Positions 21,517-30,951 of a stretch of 64,000 nt of DNA are shown here, one piece after another (within the stretch, counting starts at the first letter, position 1; each line of letters opens with the position of its first letter). Both the position numbers and the translations under genes were made by a program. The notes under the pieces were generated by a model. That model worked only from the letters and a program-made list of their open reading frames with translations. It searched no databases and was not told the DNA's origin. Source of the stretch: Gracilariopsis chorda (taxonomy: Eukaryota > Rhodophyta > Florideophyceae > Gracilariales > Gracilariaceae); contig NBIV01000085.1 in the NCBI GenBank assembly GCA_003194525.1, forward strand, positions 186,001 to 250,000. Direction: 5' to 3'.

Positions 21517-23426
21517 GTGTGATTACCTTTCAAGTACCTTAGGAGTGACTTGAGTGCTTTTAAATGATGATGTTGCGGTTTGGCAATTTGTTGGACCTGA
21601 CCATTAGTGGCGTAGGCAACATCGGGGTGGGTGCTGTCGGTTATGTACCGAATCTACACAAGGAGATGTCGGAACCTTATCGCTTGCTCGGCAGAGAGCG
21701 TTTAAAACGGGGATTGGTGTTCTAGGAATGTTAGTGTGCAGTATGGTGTGTGCGTGGGTTACAGCTTGTCATCCCACTTTGTTCGAGAATGGAGTCCACG
21801 GCATCAAGTAGGGAAATGTGAGTTCCGTGGGCCGTATGTGTGAGTGTGCAATTGAGAATTGCCGTTGAGCTCAGAGCCTTGATGTTTTACATCTGCAAGA
21901 TTTGTGTCTAAAGTGCGTTGAGTAGTGCCTGATTTGTGGCCAGGGCTAGAAACTCGCCTATTGTTGTGCTGATGACAATATTGCGGCAATCGGTGTGCTT
22001 GATGTACAGAAATGGGTCGTGTTTGGAACTTTTGAATCTGGTTGCTTTTAGAAACGGCTTGAGGCCGTGATTAGAGTAGTAGGTTACAAGAGGGGATCTG
22101 TAAAGGTTTCCAATGAGTTGTCAGTATGGCTCAGGATGCATGTAGGAGCCAATAAAGCGTTGCTTTTGCTTAACAGATATGAGGCGGTTACGGTGGTTTT
22201 TGCCTCGGAAGGAGGCCGACGTGATGTCGTAGTGATCAAGTGGAGGATTATGGGAGGTATGCAGAAGCACAAGCATCCGTTATGTAGTCCCATCAGCGGT
22301 GAATGTTATGGTATGGTTGGGGTTATAATGGAGTCCCGGTTGCGTGAGGACGCCGCCTAAGTTACATCCTGTCTTTTGCTCCACGATGTAGCTTTCCGCT
22401 CTGCGTTTGTATCAGTATAGCATCATAGGTAGTGTGATGGCATTGGGAGGGGGTTTGAACTTTGACGGGAGCCAACGAATGGTGTTGTGCTCCTGCAAGT
22501 TTTCTAGCTTCGCGTTGCGTGCGGTTTTCCGTTGAATTCCGTCTACAGATGGTTCAGATCGCTGAAAAATATTAAGAGGTGGGGAGAGCAACTCATAAAT
22601 TGGCACTGTAATCATGTGACAGTCGAGCAGTGTATGAGAAGAACCCTTCACAGGTGAATTGGTAATAGACAATGGTTGTGGACAGCCCCACGTGTATGGC
22701 GAGCTTGTGCTCAAATATAAGATATTCTTTAGAGATTTTATATCAGGAATTCCCACTACACTACTTAGTGGTGCCGCTGCTGGTGGCTCACTCAGTAAAG
22801 GAGACAAGCACCCATCGCCTTCAACTCAGAGGATCCTTCGGACCAAGAGGTCATAGAGCTCTGCCTTCACGGAGCCTTATCGGCATATCAAGATTGCAGT
22901 ATTGCTCACGAACGTCCTCTTTGTTGCTGTTGTTGTTTCTGTTATGTCGGGTGTTTCCTTTTCTAAAGCTTGCTAGACTATAACGTTACGTGTGGAATCT
23001 CACTCTCAGCCGCCTACTGCATTGGAACCGAAGTCCCGTGACCGTGACGTCTCCCCCATTGCCCTCGTGGAACCCCTTCAGCCTCTAGGATCGTTGCATG
23101 CGAGGCAGAGCCCGTCTCGTGCGGTTGGTACTGTACCTACACCACTACCGAGCTCTTACAGTGAAAGGGATTGTATACCACACTTCCCAGTAAGATGCGT
23201 CGGGATATAGGCGTGCTTTCGCGAGATTGGCGGGAAGTGCTGTGTCGATGGTGGTAGATTGAGTTATGGATTTTTTGTGTTGGGTACGAGTGGCAAAGGT
23301 GGTTGCGGTGGTGGTGCTGGGAACCGATCTCTTGGAATTTGGGTGAAATTTGGATGCGTGGATTTCCTGGTAGGTGCTGATTCGAAGGTTAATGACAGCA
23401 ACATGGGTTAACGATGTGGCATACAT
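21517..23426 (-). pseudogene. Copia E reverse transcriptase region
   Basis: At the 5' side (23426-23145) a frame contains ALPANLAKARLYPDASYWEV, the conserved entry of copia RT. Further down are KSSKHDPFLYIKHTD (about 22010), ISLLDAVDSILEQSGM, the thumb segment before the conserved STP (about 21800), and DSTHPDVAYATNG with LKALKSLLRYLKGN (about 21640-21530), the connection before RNase H. Many stops and phase changes. The YVDD box is not clearly preserved. Confidence 0.6.
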
Positions 23427-23439
23427 GTAGCGAGCCGGA

Positions 23440-23780
23440 TCGGCTCAGGTTTGATTTTTTTTTGGGGGCGTAGACAAGTAGGGTTCCGAGCTGGCTCAAA
23501 GTAAAGATGCGCGTGAGGCTGGGAGTTTGGTTGTACCAAAGGTTGTAGGCAGATGGGTTGATGGTTTCATGGTGGATTAAGTTGTCCTTAAATATTGTAT
23601 CCCGTGCGGTATCCTCCTAGTATGTTTCGTGGAGCCCTTTGGTGTGTAGTAAGACCTTGACTGATTCTATGAATGGGCAGTTTAGGCTTTCGGCTATGCC
23701 GTTTTTTGGGGGATAATGTGTGGGGGGTAGGTGCAGCTGAGCACCTTCCAGGTGTTCTCGGAATGCTAGATAGAGGTGCT
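23440..23780 (-). pseudogene. Copia E integrase fragment
   Basis: Translation of the minus strand gives HYPPKNGIAESLN, then VKVLLHTKGLHETYWEDTA and NPSAYNLWYNQTPSLTRIF. This is the NG.AE.LN... GL...YW..A... TP...W...P pattern of the copia integrase core around the third catalytic Glu. One stop falls inside (GGAGGATACC preceded by TAG). Not functional. Confidence 0.7.
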
Positions 23781-23982
23781 AGATCGCAAGTTTCTTAGAC
23801 AAAAGCTCAAAAAGTACTACAAAAATGATAGATTCTGCTAGTTTCTGGCGCTTGCCAAGTAAAAAAATTTTTTTTTGGAATTCACACTTCCATATCTTAC
23901 ATAGCCTTGCCTCACCTGCACTGCGCGTCGCTAGTCTCAAGTTTGGAGCAAGTTCATTCTCCATTAAAAGCTAGATACAGAT

Positions 23983-24025
23983 CTCAAAATGGCGCTGGCC
24001 ACGCAGCGGCCAGCGCCATTTCGAG
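23983..24025. repeat. Perfect 14-bp hairpin, extended
   Basis: AAATGGCGCTGGCC pairs perfectly with GGCCAGCGCCATTT around ACGCAGC, and CTC/GAG extends the stem across one mismatch. Stable stem-loops of similar build occur at 56454-56506 and inside the two hairpin elements. Role unknown. No gene is recognised between 23791 and 24553; 24100-24470 is C/T-rich. Confidence 0.6.
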
Positions 24026-24553
24026 CACGCAACCCAAACTAACATATTTATTTCCATCTTTTGAATTTCAAACTTACTACTGCCCTAGTTTGACGTCCAA
24101 CTCATGCTAAGGAACTCATCTGGGCAGCTGTCTCCCTTCTCATACACCCGATGCACCGCGCACCAGATTCAAATACCACCAATTCAATTATCCTTCTCCC
24201 TTCCAAAATTCTCTCCGTAGTCCTAACAGACTCAAGTACACTCCTAAACATCACCATTCTTTCTCTCCCTCTCCCCTCATTCCATGCCTCCTCTTCAACC
24301 GACTCCAACCCTCCAATCCTTCTTCGTCCTTCTCCTTCAACCTCTTTCTCACAACACCCGTACCTCCAGGAGTAGCCGGAGACCCTCTCCCGACAGCACC
24401 TCCCATCCCATCTTCCCATCTACCTTCATACATCTTCTTAAATTCATGCCTGGCGCTCCATCGTAATCGCGATGGAGCACCATGACACCTCGGACCACGT
24501 ACCTCGACCCAAAACGAAGAGAAACATAATCCGAAGGAAACGGGTTCATTCAA

Positions 24554-27097
24554 GATGCACGGAACCGGAGAAGAGCTTATTGATGCTTATATTGCAGTTC
24601 GTGATGACTACGCAGCGACGAGGTGAAATGTGGATGAGCCGAGAAGTTTGAAGCACACCCACTTTGTCAACGTTCATGACTCTGCCAAGAAAATGTTTCT
24701 CACTCTCATTGGACCGGATTAAATCTCGTATTCGGACTCGGAGCTCCGTAACATGTCTCTCAGAGGCCCTCCACGTCAACTCTATCTTATGGAAAGAGTG
24801 GTGGACGTAAAGGACCGTGAAGAAGACAGGTGTGTAAGGGAATTTTGGAAGGTTTATTATAAAATGGAAGGGCTTAAAGGAATTCCCCGTAACGTGTTGC
24901 TATCTGTCTTTTGCAAGTCCTGTGTTTTGGGAGCAACCAAAAAATCTTCCGCTTTCCACACAGATCCTTGCACCAACTTTGAAATGGTCATTGGTTTGTC
25001 TATGGTGCAGCAGATTGCCGTGGATAAGAAAGGAAGTGGTAGGAAGACGAAAAGGGGCATGGCAGCTAAGAACTTCTCGAAAGTGATTTTGTCGGACAAG
25101 ACCCAGAGTCAGAGAGTCGAGTATGGTGTACAGCTGGTGACCAGGGCTTGGGATTATTTAGCCCAATTCCTCGGGTTTCCCAACGTTGAGGTTATGATCT
25201 TGCCTTACATTCGACTCGACTATATCAGTGTAGTCTTCACTGATATCGCACAACGCTTCATGGGCTTCCAACACAAAGATTGTTCCAAGCAGTTTGTGGA
25301 GGAGAAGAACGTCGCCACAATAGAAGAAAACGTTACCAAATGGGCATGGAATCTGCCAGGCCAGTGGATACAGCGCTTCGCCTTTTTGCCCGAGAATACC
25401 TTGGTGACCTTTGTAATGTGGTGCTACAAGAGAAACTATTCGACATCTCTGCTCCCAGCAAATGGGATGCCCTCAAAAGGTTCATCATCACGAGAACGAG
25501 GCTTTTCCCTCTGCGGTTTGAGAACTTTAGTGAATCTCTTGTCACTACGGTTCAAGAGGCCATAAAGCCTCTGAAGCTCATTGCATTGCATAGAAGCAAT
25601 GTCAAAGTACATCAACCTGTGAAACCAGAGCTCGCAGAAGACGTTGACATCATTATGGAGCCGGTAGAAACTGGTACGGCTGGTGGTGGGAACGAACGTG
25701 CTGAGCGTGTGGGAGGTGGTGATCAGGGTGAATTGGGAGAAGTGGAAGAGATAGAGATGGTAAAGGATGCGGAACGTGGTACTGCGGGACGTGGTACTGC
25801 ACCAAAGGCCAGTGAAGGACTGCAGACAACAGCTTTGTCGCCGAACTTTTCGTATGATGTCGAAGGCACGGGGATTCGTGCACCACCGTACCCTACGACT
25901 TTGGATGATGTGATAGCTTATAAGTATTTTGAGAAGGAGATGTCCCGCAACTTCCGTTTCCACAACTGCAAGTTCGAAAATCTCATCGAAGTTGACGACA
26001 ACAAGTCTGGCGAAAACGAGGTATCTATTGAAGGAAGGGTACAGTTCCTGCTTTCCGATCCGCCATATGGGACTCGTTCTGAGCATCGTTTGGAGAACAG
26101 CGAACACGGTGATCTGACAGAGAAGGGCATGAGCAGGTCAGTGAGGAGGTCTTCAAAGCTTCCACGTCCTGGTGGACATATTATACAGTTCTGCTCATGG
26201 GATCAGGTACCGTTGTGGCGGGATGTGCTACGGAAAGTTACCTACATGGATGACTCTGATACGATGCGTTACTCCTTGGTCGTCGACGAACAGCCCCTCC
26301 ATTTCGTACGGTCTTTAGGTAATACGACGGGTAACGTTGGGAGAAGAAGTTGCCGGTTGCACCAGACGACAGAATACGCTGTACATGCTGTTCGTTCTGG
26401 AGTTCCTTATGCACAACAGCACTGGATGGTCAACTATGAGAACTTCAATTATCTTGCTTCACTATACCCAGCGTATCCTGCAATCATGGATCAGGTGCCG
26501 CCGATGTCAAATAGTGAGATGCTCATGTGGTCTGTCAAAAACCCGGATGGGAGGTATACGAGGAAGAGGGTGCAACCGGAACAGAAGTGTAGGGCACTGT
26601 TGAAAGAGCTGATTTGCGGGTTCAGTCAGCCAGGAGACCTCGTGGTCGACATGTTTGCCGGAACGTTCTCGACAGCGATGGCGTGCATGGAACTGCCCAA
26701 GCATCGGAAGTTTGTGGGGTGTGAACCGGATAAAGTTTGCTTTGAACACGCCAGGCATGCCGCTATTGTTCGCTTCGCTTCCATAATACGGGAAGGAAAC
26801 ATGGATATGGAGAAGAGCCAGGAGCGTCGAAAGATGGCCCATTGTGTTTCCTCTGCATTCCCAATGGGAAGAAGCACGCACACCGTGTTATGGAGGGCTG
26901 TCGACAGATTTCCACCGTACCATATTCTTCCCCGACACCTTATCGACTTTCTCTCCACTTTGTGGCAAAGTGAAATTCTAGGGAAGTTGGGAAGGAAGGA
27001 TGCTATGGATGGATGGCCGAGGGAGCTGCAGGGAACAATGAATCTGGAGAACATGCAGTCTCTATTGGCAATGGAGGCTGTGCAATATGGGTTGTGA
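24554..27097 (+). pseudogene. DNA N6-adenine methyltransferase, beta-class, in a mobile-element setting
   Basis: The main frame (25280-27097) shows the order of a beta-class amino-methyltransferase such as CcrM or RsrI: motif IV FLLSDPPYG at 26045-26070, a target-recognition span, motif X-like KCRALLKELICGFSQPGD, then the SAM-binding motif I LVVDMFAGTFSTAMACMEL near 26640, followed by FVGCEPDKVCFEHARH. DPPY usually marks adenine-N6 methylation. Upstream coding continues in another phase (24753 to about 25350) and, past stops near 24612 and 24718, back to about 24554, so the original protein was probably near 800 residues. A Glu/Gly-rich linker precedes motif IV. The N-terminal part is unrecognised. 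Two nonsense codons and one frameshift make it inactive. The closing TGA (27095-27097) is followed in frame by the SET domain. A bacterial-type enzyme here implies lateral capture (inference). Confidence 0.75.
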
Positions 27098-27628
27098 GTG
27101 GGCAAGTCTACTACTCGTCACGAAAAGGCTGGTGTTGGAGTGTTTGCAACTCTTCGAATTGCTGCAGGTCTGACGAAGGATCGCTTCCAGAAGTATGCGG
27201 TGGAGATAGAAGTCTACGGTCAACAGTTCCAATCAATTCCACATCGAAAACAGCTGACGAATTGGCATGGAAAACAAGCAAACCCCATCTTCTGGGTGAT
27301 TCCTGCCCCTTTTTGTATTGTGGGGTATATCAACGATCCAAAGTAAGTGGAAGGGGATACACAGTTAGATGCCATGGTGGATGGCCTCTTGAAAAAAAGG
27401 GATGCTAATGTGCGAATGAAACGGACACCGGGAGTGGGACGAACACCAGGGGGAATAACGGACTACAAACTTATTAAGATGGAGGCGACAGCCGACATAG
27501 CTCAAGGAGAGGAACTCTTCGCCAGATACGGTGATGTTTATGACTGGCAAACCGATTTGAATGTGGAGGATGGAACGATAGTCACTTATTCGTTTGTTGT
27601 TATAAACCGTTCTCCACAGCTTGGCTAA
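27098..27628 (+). pseudogene. SET-domain protein lysine methyltransferase
   Basis: In the same phase as the methyltransferase and separated from it only by a TGA. The SET fold is recognisable from its two ends: KAGVGVFATLRIAAG (start of the domain) and, after FCIVGYINDPK and ANVRMKR, the closing signature TADIAQGEELFARYG. The region around the usual NHS.C.PN motif is atypical (KKRDANVRM). A TAA at 27344-27346 splits the domain; it sits inside GTAAGT, a possible 5' splice site, but no convincing intron follows. The frame ends at 27628. SET enzymes methylate lysines, usually on histones. Whether this was a separate gene or the C-terminal half of one DNA-plus-histone methyltransferase polypeptide cannot be decided. 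Confidence 0.7.
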
Positions 27629-27757
27629 AGAATGTCGTTTATTATGTGAACGGATGTCTAGTCCTAACTTAGGAAAATATTACTTTTCAGTAGGGATAGA
27701 AGATAAAAAGCGATATAGATGTGACACAGAAACGTCCATTCTCGGTACCACCGAGGA

Positions 27758-28693
27758 TTGTATTTTCAAGATTTCACAAAAAGCAAAGATTTTTGTGCGC
27801 ATCGGGTGGCGAGATTGTCCCAGAAAACACACGGCGTGCGCCAAACCAGAGCGCCACCAGCCACTTGTGCAAGAGTTTTGACTCCAAGAATCGCGCCGAA
27901 GGGAAAGAAGCGAGGCCCAGGAAGGGGTACTGTGGCGAGTGCGGCTAAGACGTGGGGAAAGGCTATTGGGGAGCGAACCGTGAGTGGAACGAAAGCAAAA
28001 TCATGTGTTCCCAGGAGCGGATTATCGGGGAGGAGGTCAAGAGAAGGTGCTTCGAAGAGAGGGGGAAGAGGTGGGGCAAAGAACGTCGGATCCGAGTGCA
28101 CGAAGAGTGAGTGCACGACGAGTGAGAGTTTGAAGGCTGATGCCCATGCGCATATAGCAGGCGGGAGAGATTCGGTTCGGGGACAGCGATCTATGCCTGG
28201 GTCGGGTGGTAGAGTGGAGGGTAAAAAATGGTTGGTTGTTCAGCAAACGGAAGAGGTAACAGATCAGGGAGGGTTGAAAGGAAATGCGCGGGTCGAAGAC
28301 CGAAATAAGGATGAAGATATGCCCGGAAGGAAACAAATAGAAGAGGCAGGTGCGCTGAAGAGAGGTGGGGCCCAAAGTGGAAACCAAGATGTAGGAGAGG
28401 TGGATGTCCCTTTGGAACGCAGTGATGGGGACGAAGAGGATCACATTGTGAAGGAGAGATGGACGAGAGATATGATAAACGAAGGAGTGGGACGCCACTC
28501 TAATTTAAAAGAGGAAACGCGAGAAGTGGAAGAAGTGGTCAGAGCGACGTATGGAATACAGGAAGCATCGAAAAGCGGAGACCGTACAAGCACACTCGTG
28601 CGGACACGAAAGGTGCAAGTGGCTGAAAACTTGGAAAGTGATAGAGGAAGCAGAACGCCGCAGACTCTGGAAGGCATGCGAGAGAGAAACTGA
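27758..28693 (+). CDS. Unrecognised basic/acidic low-complexity frame
   Basis: A frame of 311 codons in the same phase as the SET domain, after 130 bases with many stops. It is rich in Gly, Arg, Lys, Glu and Ser, with an AT-hook-like KKRGPGRGTV near its start and a charged second half. No fold is recognisable. The G/A-rich strand bias could create the frame by chance. If real it would be a disordered chromatin-binding part of the cassette. Confidence 0.3.
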   Translation: MYFQDFTKSKDFCAHRVARLSQKTHGVRQTRAPPATCARVLTPRIAPKGKKRGPGRGTVASAAKTWGKAIGERTVSGTKAKSCVPRSGLSGRRSREGASKRGGRGGAKNVGSECTKSECTTSESLKADAHAHIAGGRDSVRGQRSMPGSGGRVEGKKWLVVQQTEEVTDQGGLKGNARVEDRNKDEDMPGRKQIEEAGALKRGGAQSGNQDVGEVDVPLERSDGDEEDHIVKERWTRDMINEGVGRHSNLKEETREVEEVVRATYGIQEASKSGDRTSTLVRTRKVQVAENLESDRGSRTPQTLEGMRERN

Positions 28694-28819
28694 ATTGTTC
28701 ATCGGTCGCCAAGTGAACCTGCTGATGAGCGAAGCCTGCCTGTCAATGTTTTGGGAGATGCAGGAAATGACGACATCGGTGTGATTTCTTGATCTTCGTT
28801 AGTTGAGAGGGACAATATA

Positions 28820-29968
28820 TTGAGGGCAGAACTCGAACAGTTCAAAGGGAACCACTGCAGCCTAAAGATGTCCCTGAAGCTGACGCAAGAGGAACAGAAG
28901 AGGATGAGAGAAGAGATGAGCGAGAAGAATATATTGATAGGTAGCTTACGGGAATGGATGAAGGTGGGAAGAGGGGAGAGAAAGGGATCTGAAGGTGAAA
29001 ATGGCTTGAGAGGGAGTAGGAAGTATGTAGTTGATGTGCAAGAGAGTTTTTATGGGTTTGCCAGGGTATTATATGATAGGTTATTGTACTACGGGAAGGG
29101 GGAGGTATCGAAGTTTTGTTCTACTTCGGAAGGTGTGGAAAGACACTGGAAGAATCGATGCAAAGTATTGGAGAAGGGAAGAGAGTGGAGTGTGTTTGTC
29201 GTCGGAGGAAAGGAAATTGTGCCTCAATGTCCGTTTGAGATCGCGTCTGAGATGAGGTCGTACACGCCTTCGTCGCGAGGAGGAAGTAATGACAAATTGA
29301 AGTACTTGATTGGCATTGAGATTGAGGGGGAGAAATGGCAGTCGATTAGTGATGCGGGTAGGAAGGATCAATGCTTGCGGGAGGTTGTTGCGGACAGGTG
29401 TTTGAGGCAACGTATGAAGCAGAATTTGAGTGATTTGATCGGGATTTGGAAGCGTACGGCACTGCACAAAATGCTTTCATTGCTTGGATATGACTTGATC
29501 GCCAGACGTGTGAGACCGCGAGAGGGGACGGGGCTAGACATTGAGTTGAAGAAGCAGTTAGAGGAAGCAAAGACGAAGTTAAAGGGGGATGGGGAGGCGA
29601 AGAGTGGTAGTTTATGTTCTTGGAGGATGAGGACAATCGAGGATCTTACGTATTCTGGATTTCAGGTTGCTGGTCGGCTGAGGGAGTTTAGTGAAGAGGA
29701 CATGTACTTCAAGAACGGGGCTGCGGTGGAAGTGTTGGAAGAATTCATGGTATATGAGATGGGGACGGAAAGGGAGGGAAAGATGGAGTGCGTTGATGGG
29801 ACAGTGATACATTTGGCTCGTTTGGATGCGTGGATCGATTTTGATTTGACAGAAATAGACACAGATATTGGGCGTGGAGGAAGAAGGCAGTTGATATATT
29901 CTAGTTATACGGGGAATATCTTCGGATTGCGATGGAGAAAATACTTGGGGTGGCGTGGGAGAGGGTGA
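28820..29968 (+). CDS. Unrecognised 382-residue protein with coiled-coil start
   Basis: First about 45 residues look like a coiled coil (LTQEEQKRMREEMSEKN). The rest has the composition of a folded protein, with aromatic clusters (SFYGFARVLYDRLLYYG, YFKNGAAVEVLEEFMVYEMG) and no motif I recognise. It ends 71 bases before the LTR of element A. The preceding 28551-28784 frame may be an out-of-phase continuation. The minus-strand continuation of the KDZ/Plavaka-like gene overlaps its 3' end, so one of the two is not real there. Confidence 0.45.
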   Translation: MRAELEQFKGNHCSLKMSLKLTQEEQKRMREEMSEKNILIGSLREWMKVGRGERKGSEGENGLRGSRKYVVDVQESFYGFARVLYDRLLYYGKGEVSKFCSTSEGVERHWKNRCKVLEKGREWSVFVVGGKEIVPQCPFEIASEMRSYTPSSRGGSNDKLKYLIGIEIEGEKWQSISDAGRKDQCLREVVADRCLRQRMKQNLSDLIGIWKRTALHKMLSLLGYDLIARRVRPREGTGLDIELKKQLEEAKTKLKGDGEAKSGSLCSWRMRTIEDLTYSGFQVAGRLREFSEEDMYFKNGAAVEVLEEFMVYEMGTEREGKMECVDGTVIHLARLDAWIDFDLTEIDTDIGRGGRRQLIYSSYTGNIFGLRWRKYLGWRGRG

Positions 29969-30034
29969 GAGAACTACATCATGAAGAATTGGAAAATGAA
30001 GGTTGTGATGACGGTGACCCGCGTTTATAGCTAG
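29612..30034 (-). pseudogene. Possible continuation of the KDZ/Plavaka-like gene beyond element A
   Basis: If element A and one copy of its GAATG duplication are removed, the minus-strand frame arriving from 39650 continues in phase through 30034 to a stop at about 29612, adding about 140 residues. The added part is rich in Pro, Ser and His and lacks clear motifs, and it lies antisense to the 28820-29968 frame, so the extension may be fortuitous. Confidence 0.3.
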
Positions 30035-30039
30035 GAATG

Positions 30040-30847
30040 TGAAGTGCAACGCCCTCAGGGAGGGATTCCTGGTACTTGATCTTTTTCCCGATATTATCGG
30101 TTGTGTAGTGTATATATGAGCTACGCCCCACAATAGTGGGTATGGACACGTGGGACACGGTTTTGGGTCAACTGGCGGTTGGCCACAGTAGTGGATGTTG
30201 CCACGAAATGTGGAGTATTTTAGTTGATTTTATTTATTATTTTCACACCGATTTCTGGGAAGCTAGTACTTAGTGTGACGGCGCACTGCCGTCGCACCAG
30301 TAAACCTTCCACAACAAGGGAACCCAACCTGGGGAATTGGCTCTAGTTGTTACCGCTTGCGCGCGTGCTCTACTCCTCCTTGGAGGAAAACGCCGTAAAC
30401 CACGGGACATCTAACCCCCTTGCACATCTAAAGAGGCCCATGCTTGGGAGTATAATTGTTCCAATCACATTGGTGTTTCGCCCTGTATAGGGATATTGTT
30501 ACTGGCATCGCCGTTCGCCCCCGTCGCTCTCGCGACTCACCTCGTCCTCTCTTCCTCCTCTCCGCCCTTCCTTTTTCCCCTTTTTAAGGTAGCACCTCCC
30601 GCCATCCGCGTTCCTCGTGTGCGCATCCGTCCACACACACCCACTTACGTGGAAACATACCTCTACTGAGGATCACACTCCGCTCACGCGGATACCGATT
30701 CTTCGCCTTCACCTCCCTGCGCAAGTCATGACAGGTGTCCCTGGTCTTACAAACCGGCTTCGCCGTGACACCTCCGGGAGGGCTCTACCCAACTGGGTTC
30801 ACCTCGTGACAGGAAGATCCCGGACGTATTTCGGTGTTTTCTCTTTT
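30040..30847 (+). repeat. 5' LTR of element A
   Basis: Starts TGAAGTGCAACGCCC right after the GAATG duplication. The last ~25 bases seen in the other LTRs of the family (…GGGGCATTGCACCACA) are missing: sequence passes from TTCGGTGTTTTCTCTTTT straight to the primer site. Confidence 0.9.
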
Positions 30848-30849
30848 AG

Positions 30850-30869
30850 TGGTCTCGTGACTTAGAATC
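30850..30869 (+). other. Primer-binding site of element A
   Basis: TGGTCTCGTGACTTAGAATC, one base different from element B (TGGTCTCCTGAC...). The complement reads as a tRNA 3' end: GATTC, TAAG, a seven-base acceptor strand (TCAGGAG in B), A, CCA, again fitting a tRNA-Tyr-like primer. Confidence 0.6.
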
Positions 30870-30951
30870 GGTTTTTGTTTTCCCTCTTAAGAGGTTTGTT
30901 TTCATTCACCGGAAGTTCCGTGATCGTTTCCCTTCGTAACGGTATTATCTC

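Larger units (their letters stand above)
20458..23790 (-). mobile_element. Ty1/copia retrotransposon remnant E
   Basis: Minus-strand pieces occur in copia order: integrase C-terminal core (about 23780-23440), RT (about 23420-21520) and RNase H (20940-20458), all with stops and phase changes. The element is split by a 550-base solo-LTR-like insert at 20967-21516. Its own LTRs were not identified. Integrase before RT is the defining copia order, opposite to the Ty3 elements in this window. Confidence 0.75.

Noticed and set aside
21517-21521. A 5-base target duplication for solo-LTR copy 1
   Set aside because: Flanks CAGTT and GTGTG do not match; only copy 2 has a convincing duplication.
24083-24100. 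Possible terminal inverted repeat CTAGTTTGACGTCCAA with 41333-41348
   Set aside because: About 12 of 15 bases match but similarity does not extend in either direction; chance level given the length searched by eye.
27342-27363. A 22-base intron (GTAAGT...ACAG) removing the TAA inside the SET domain
   Set aside because: The splice-site wording is good, but 22 bases is implausibly short and no branch point or transcript evidence exists; a nonsense mutation is simpler in an already damaged gene.
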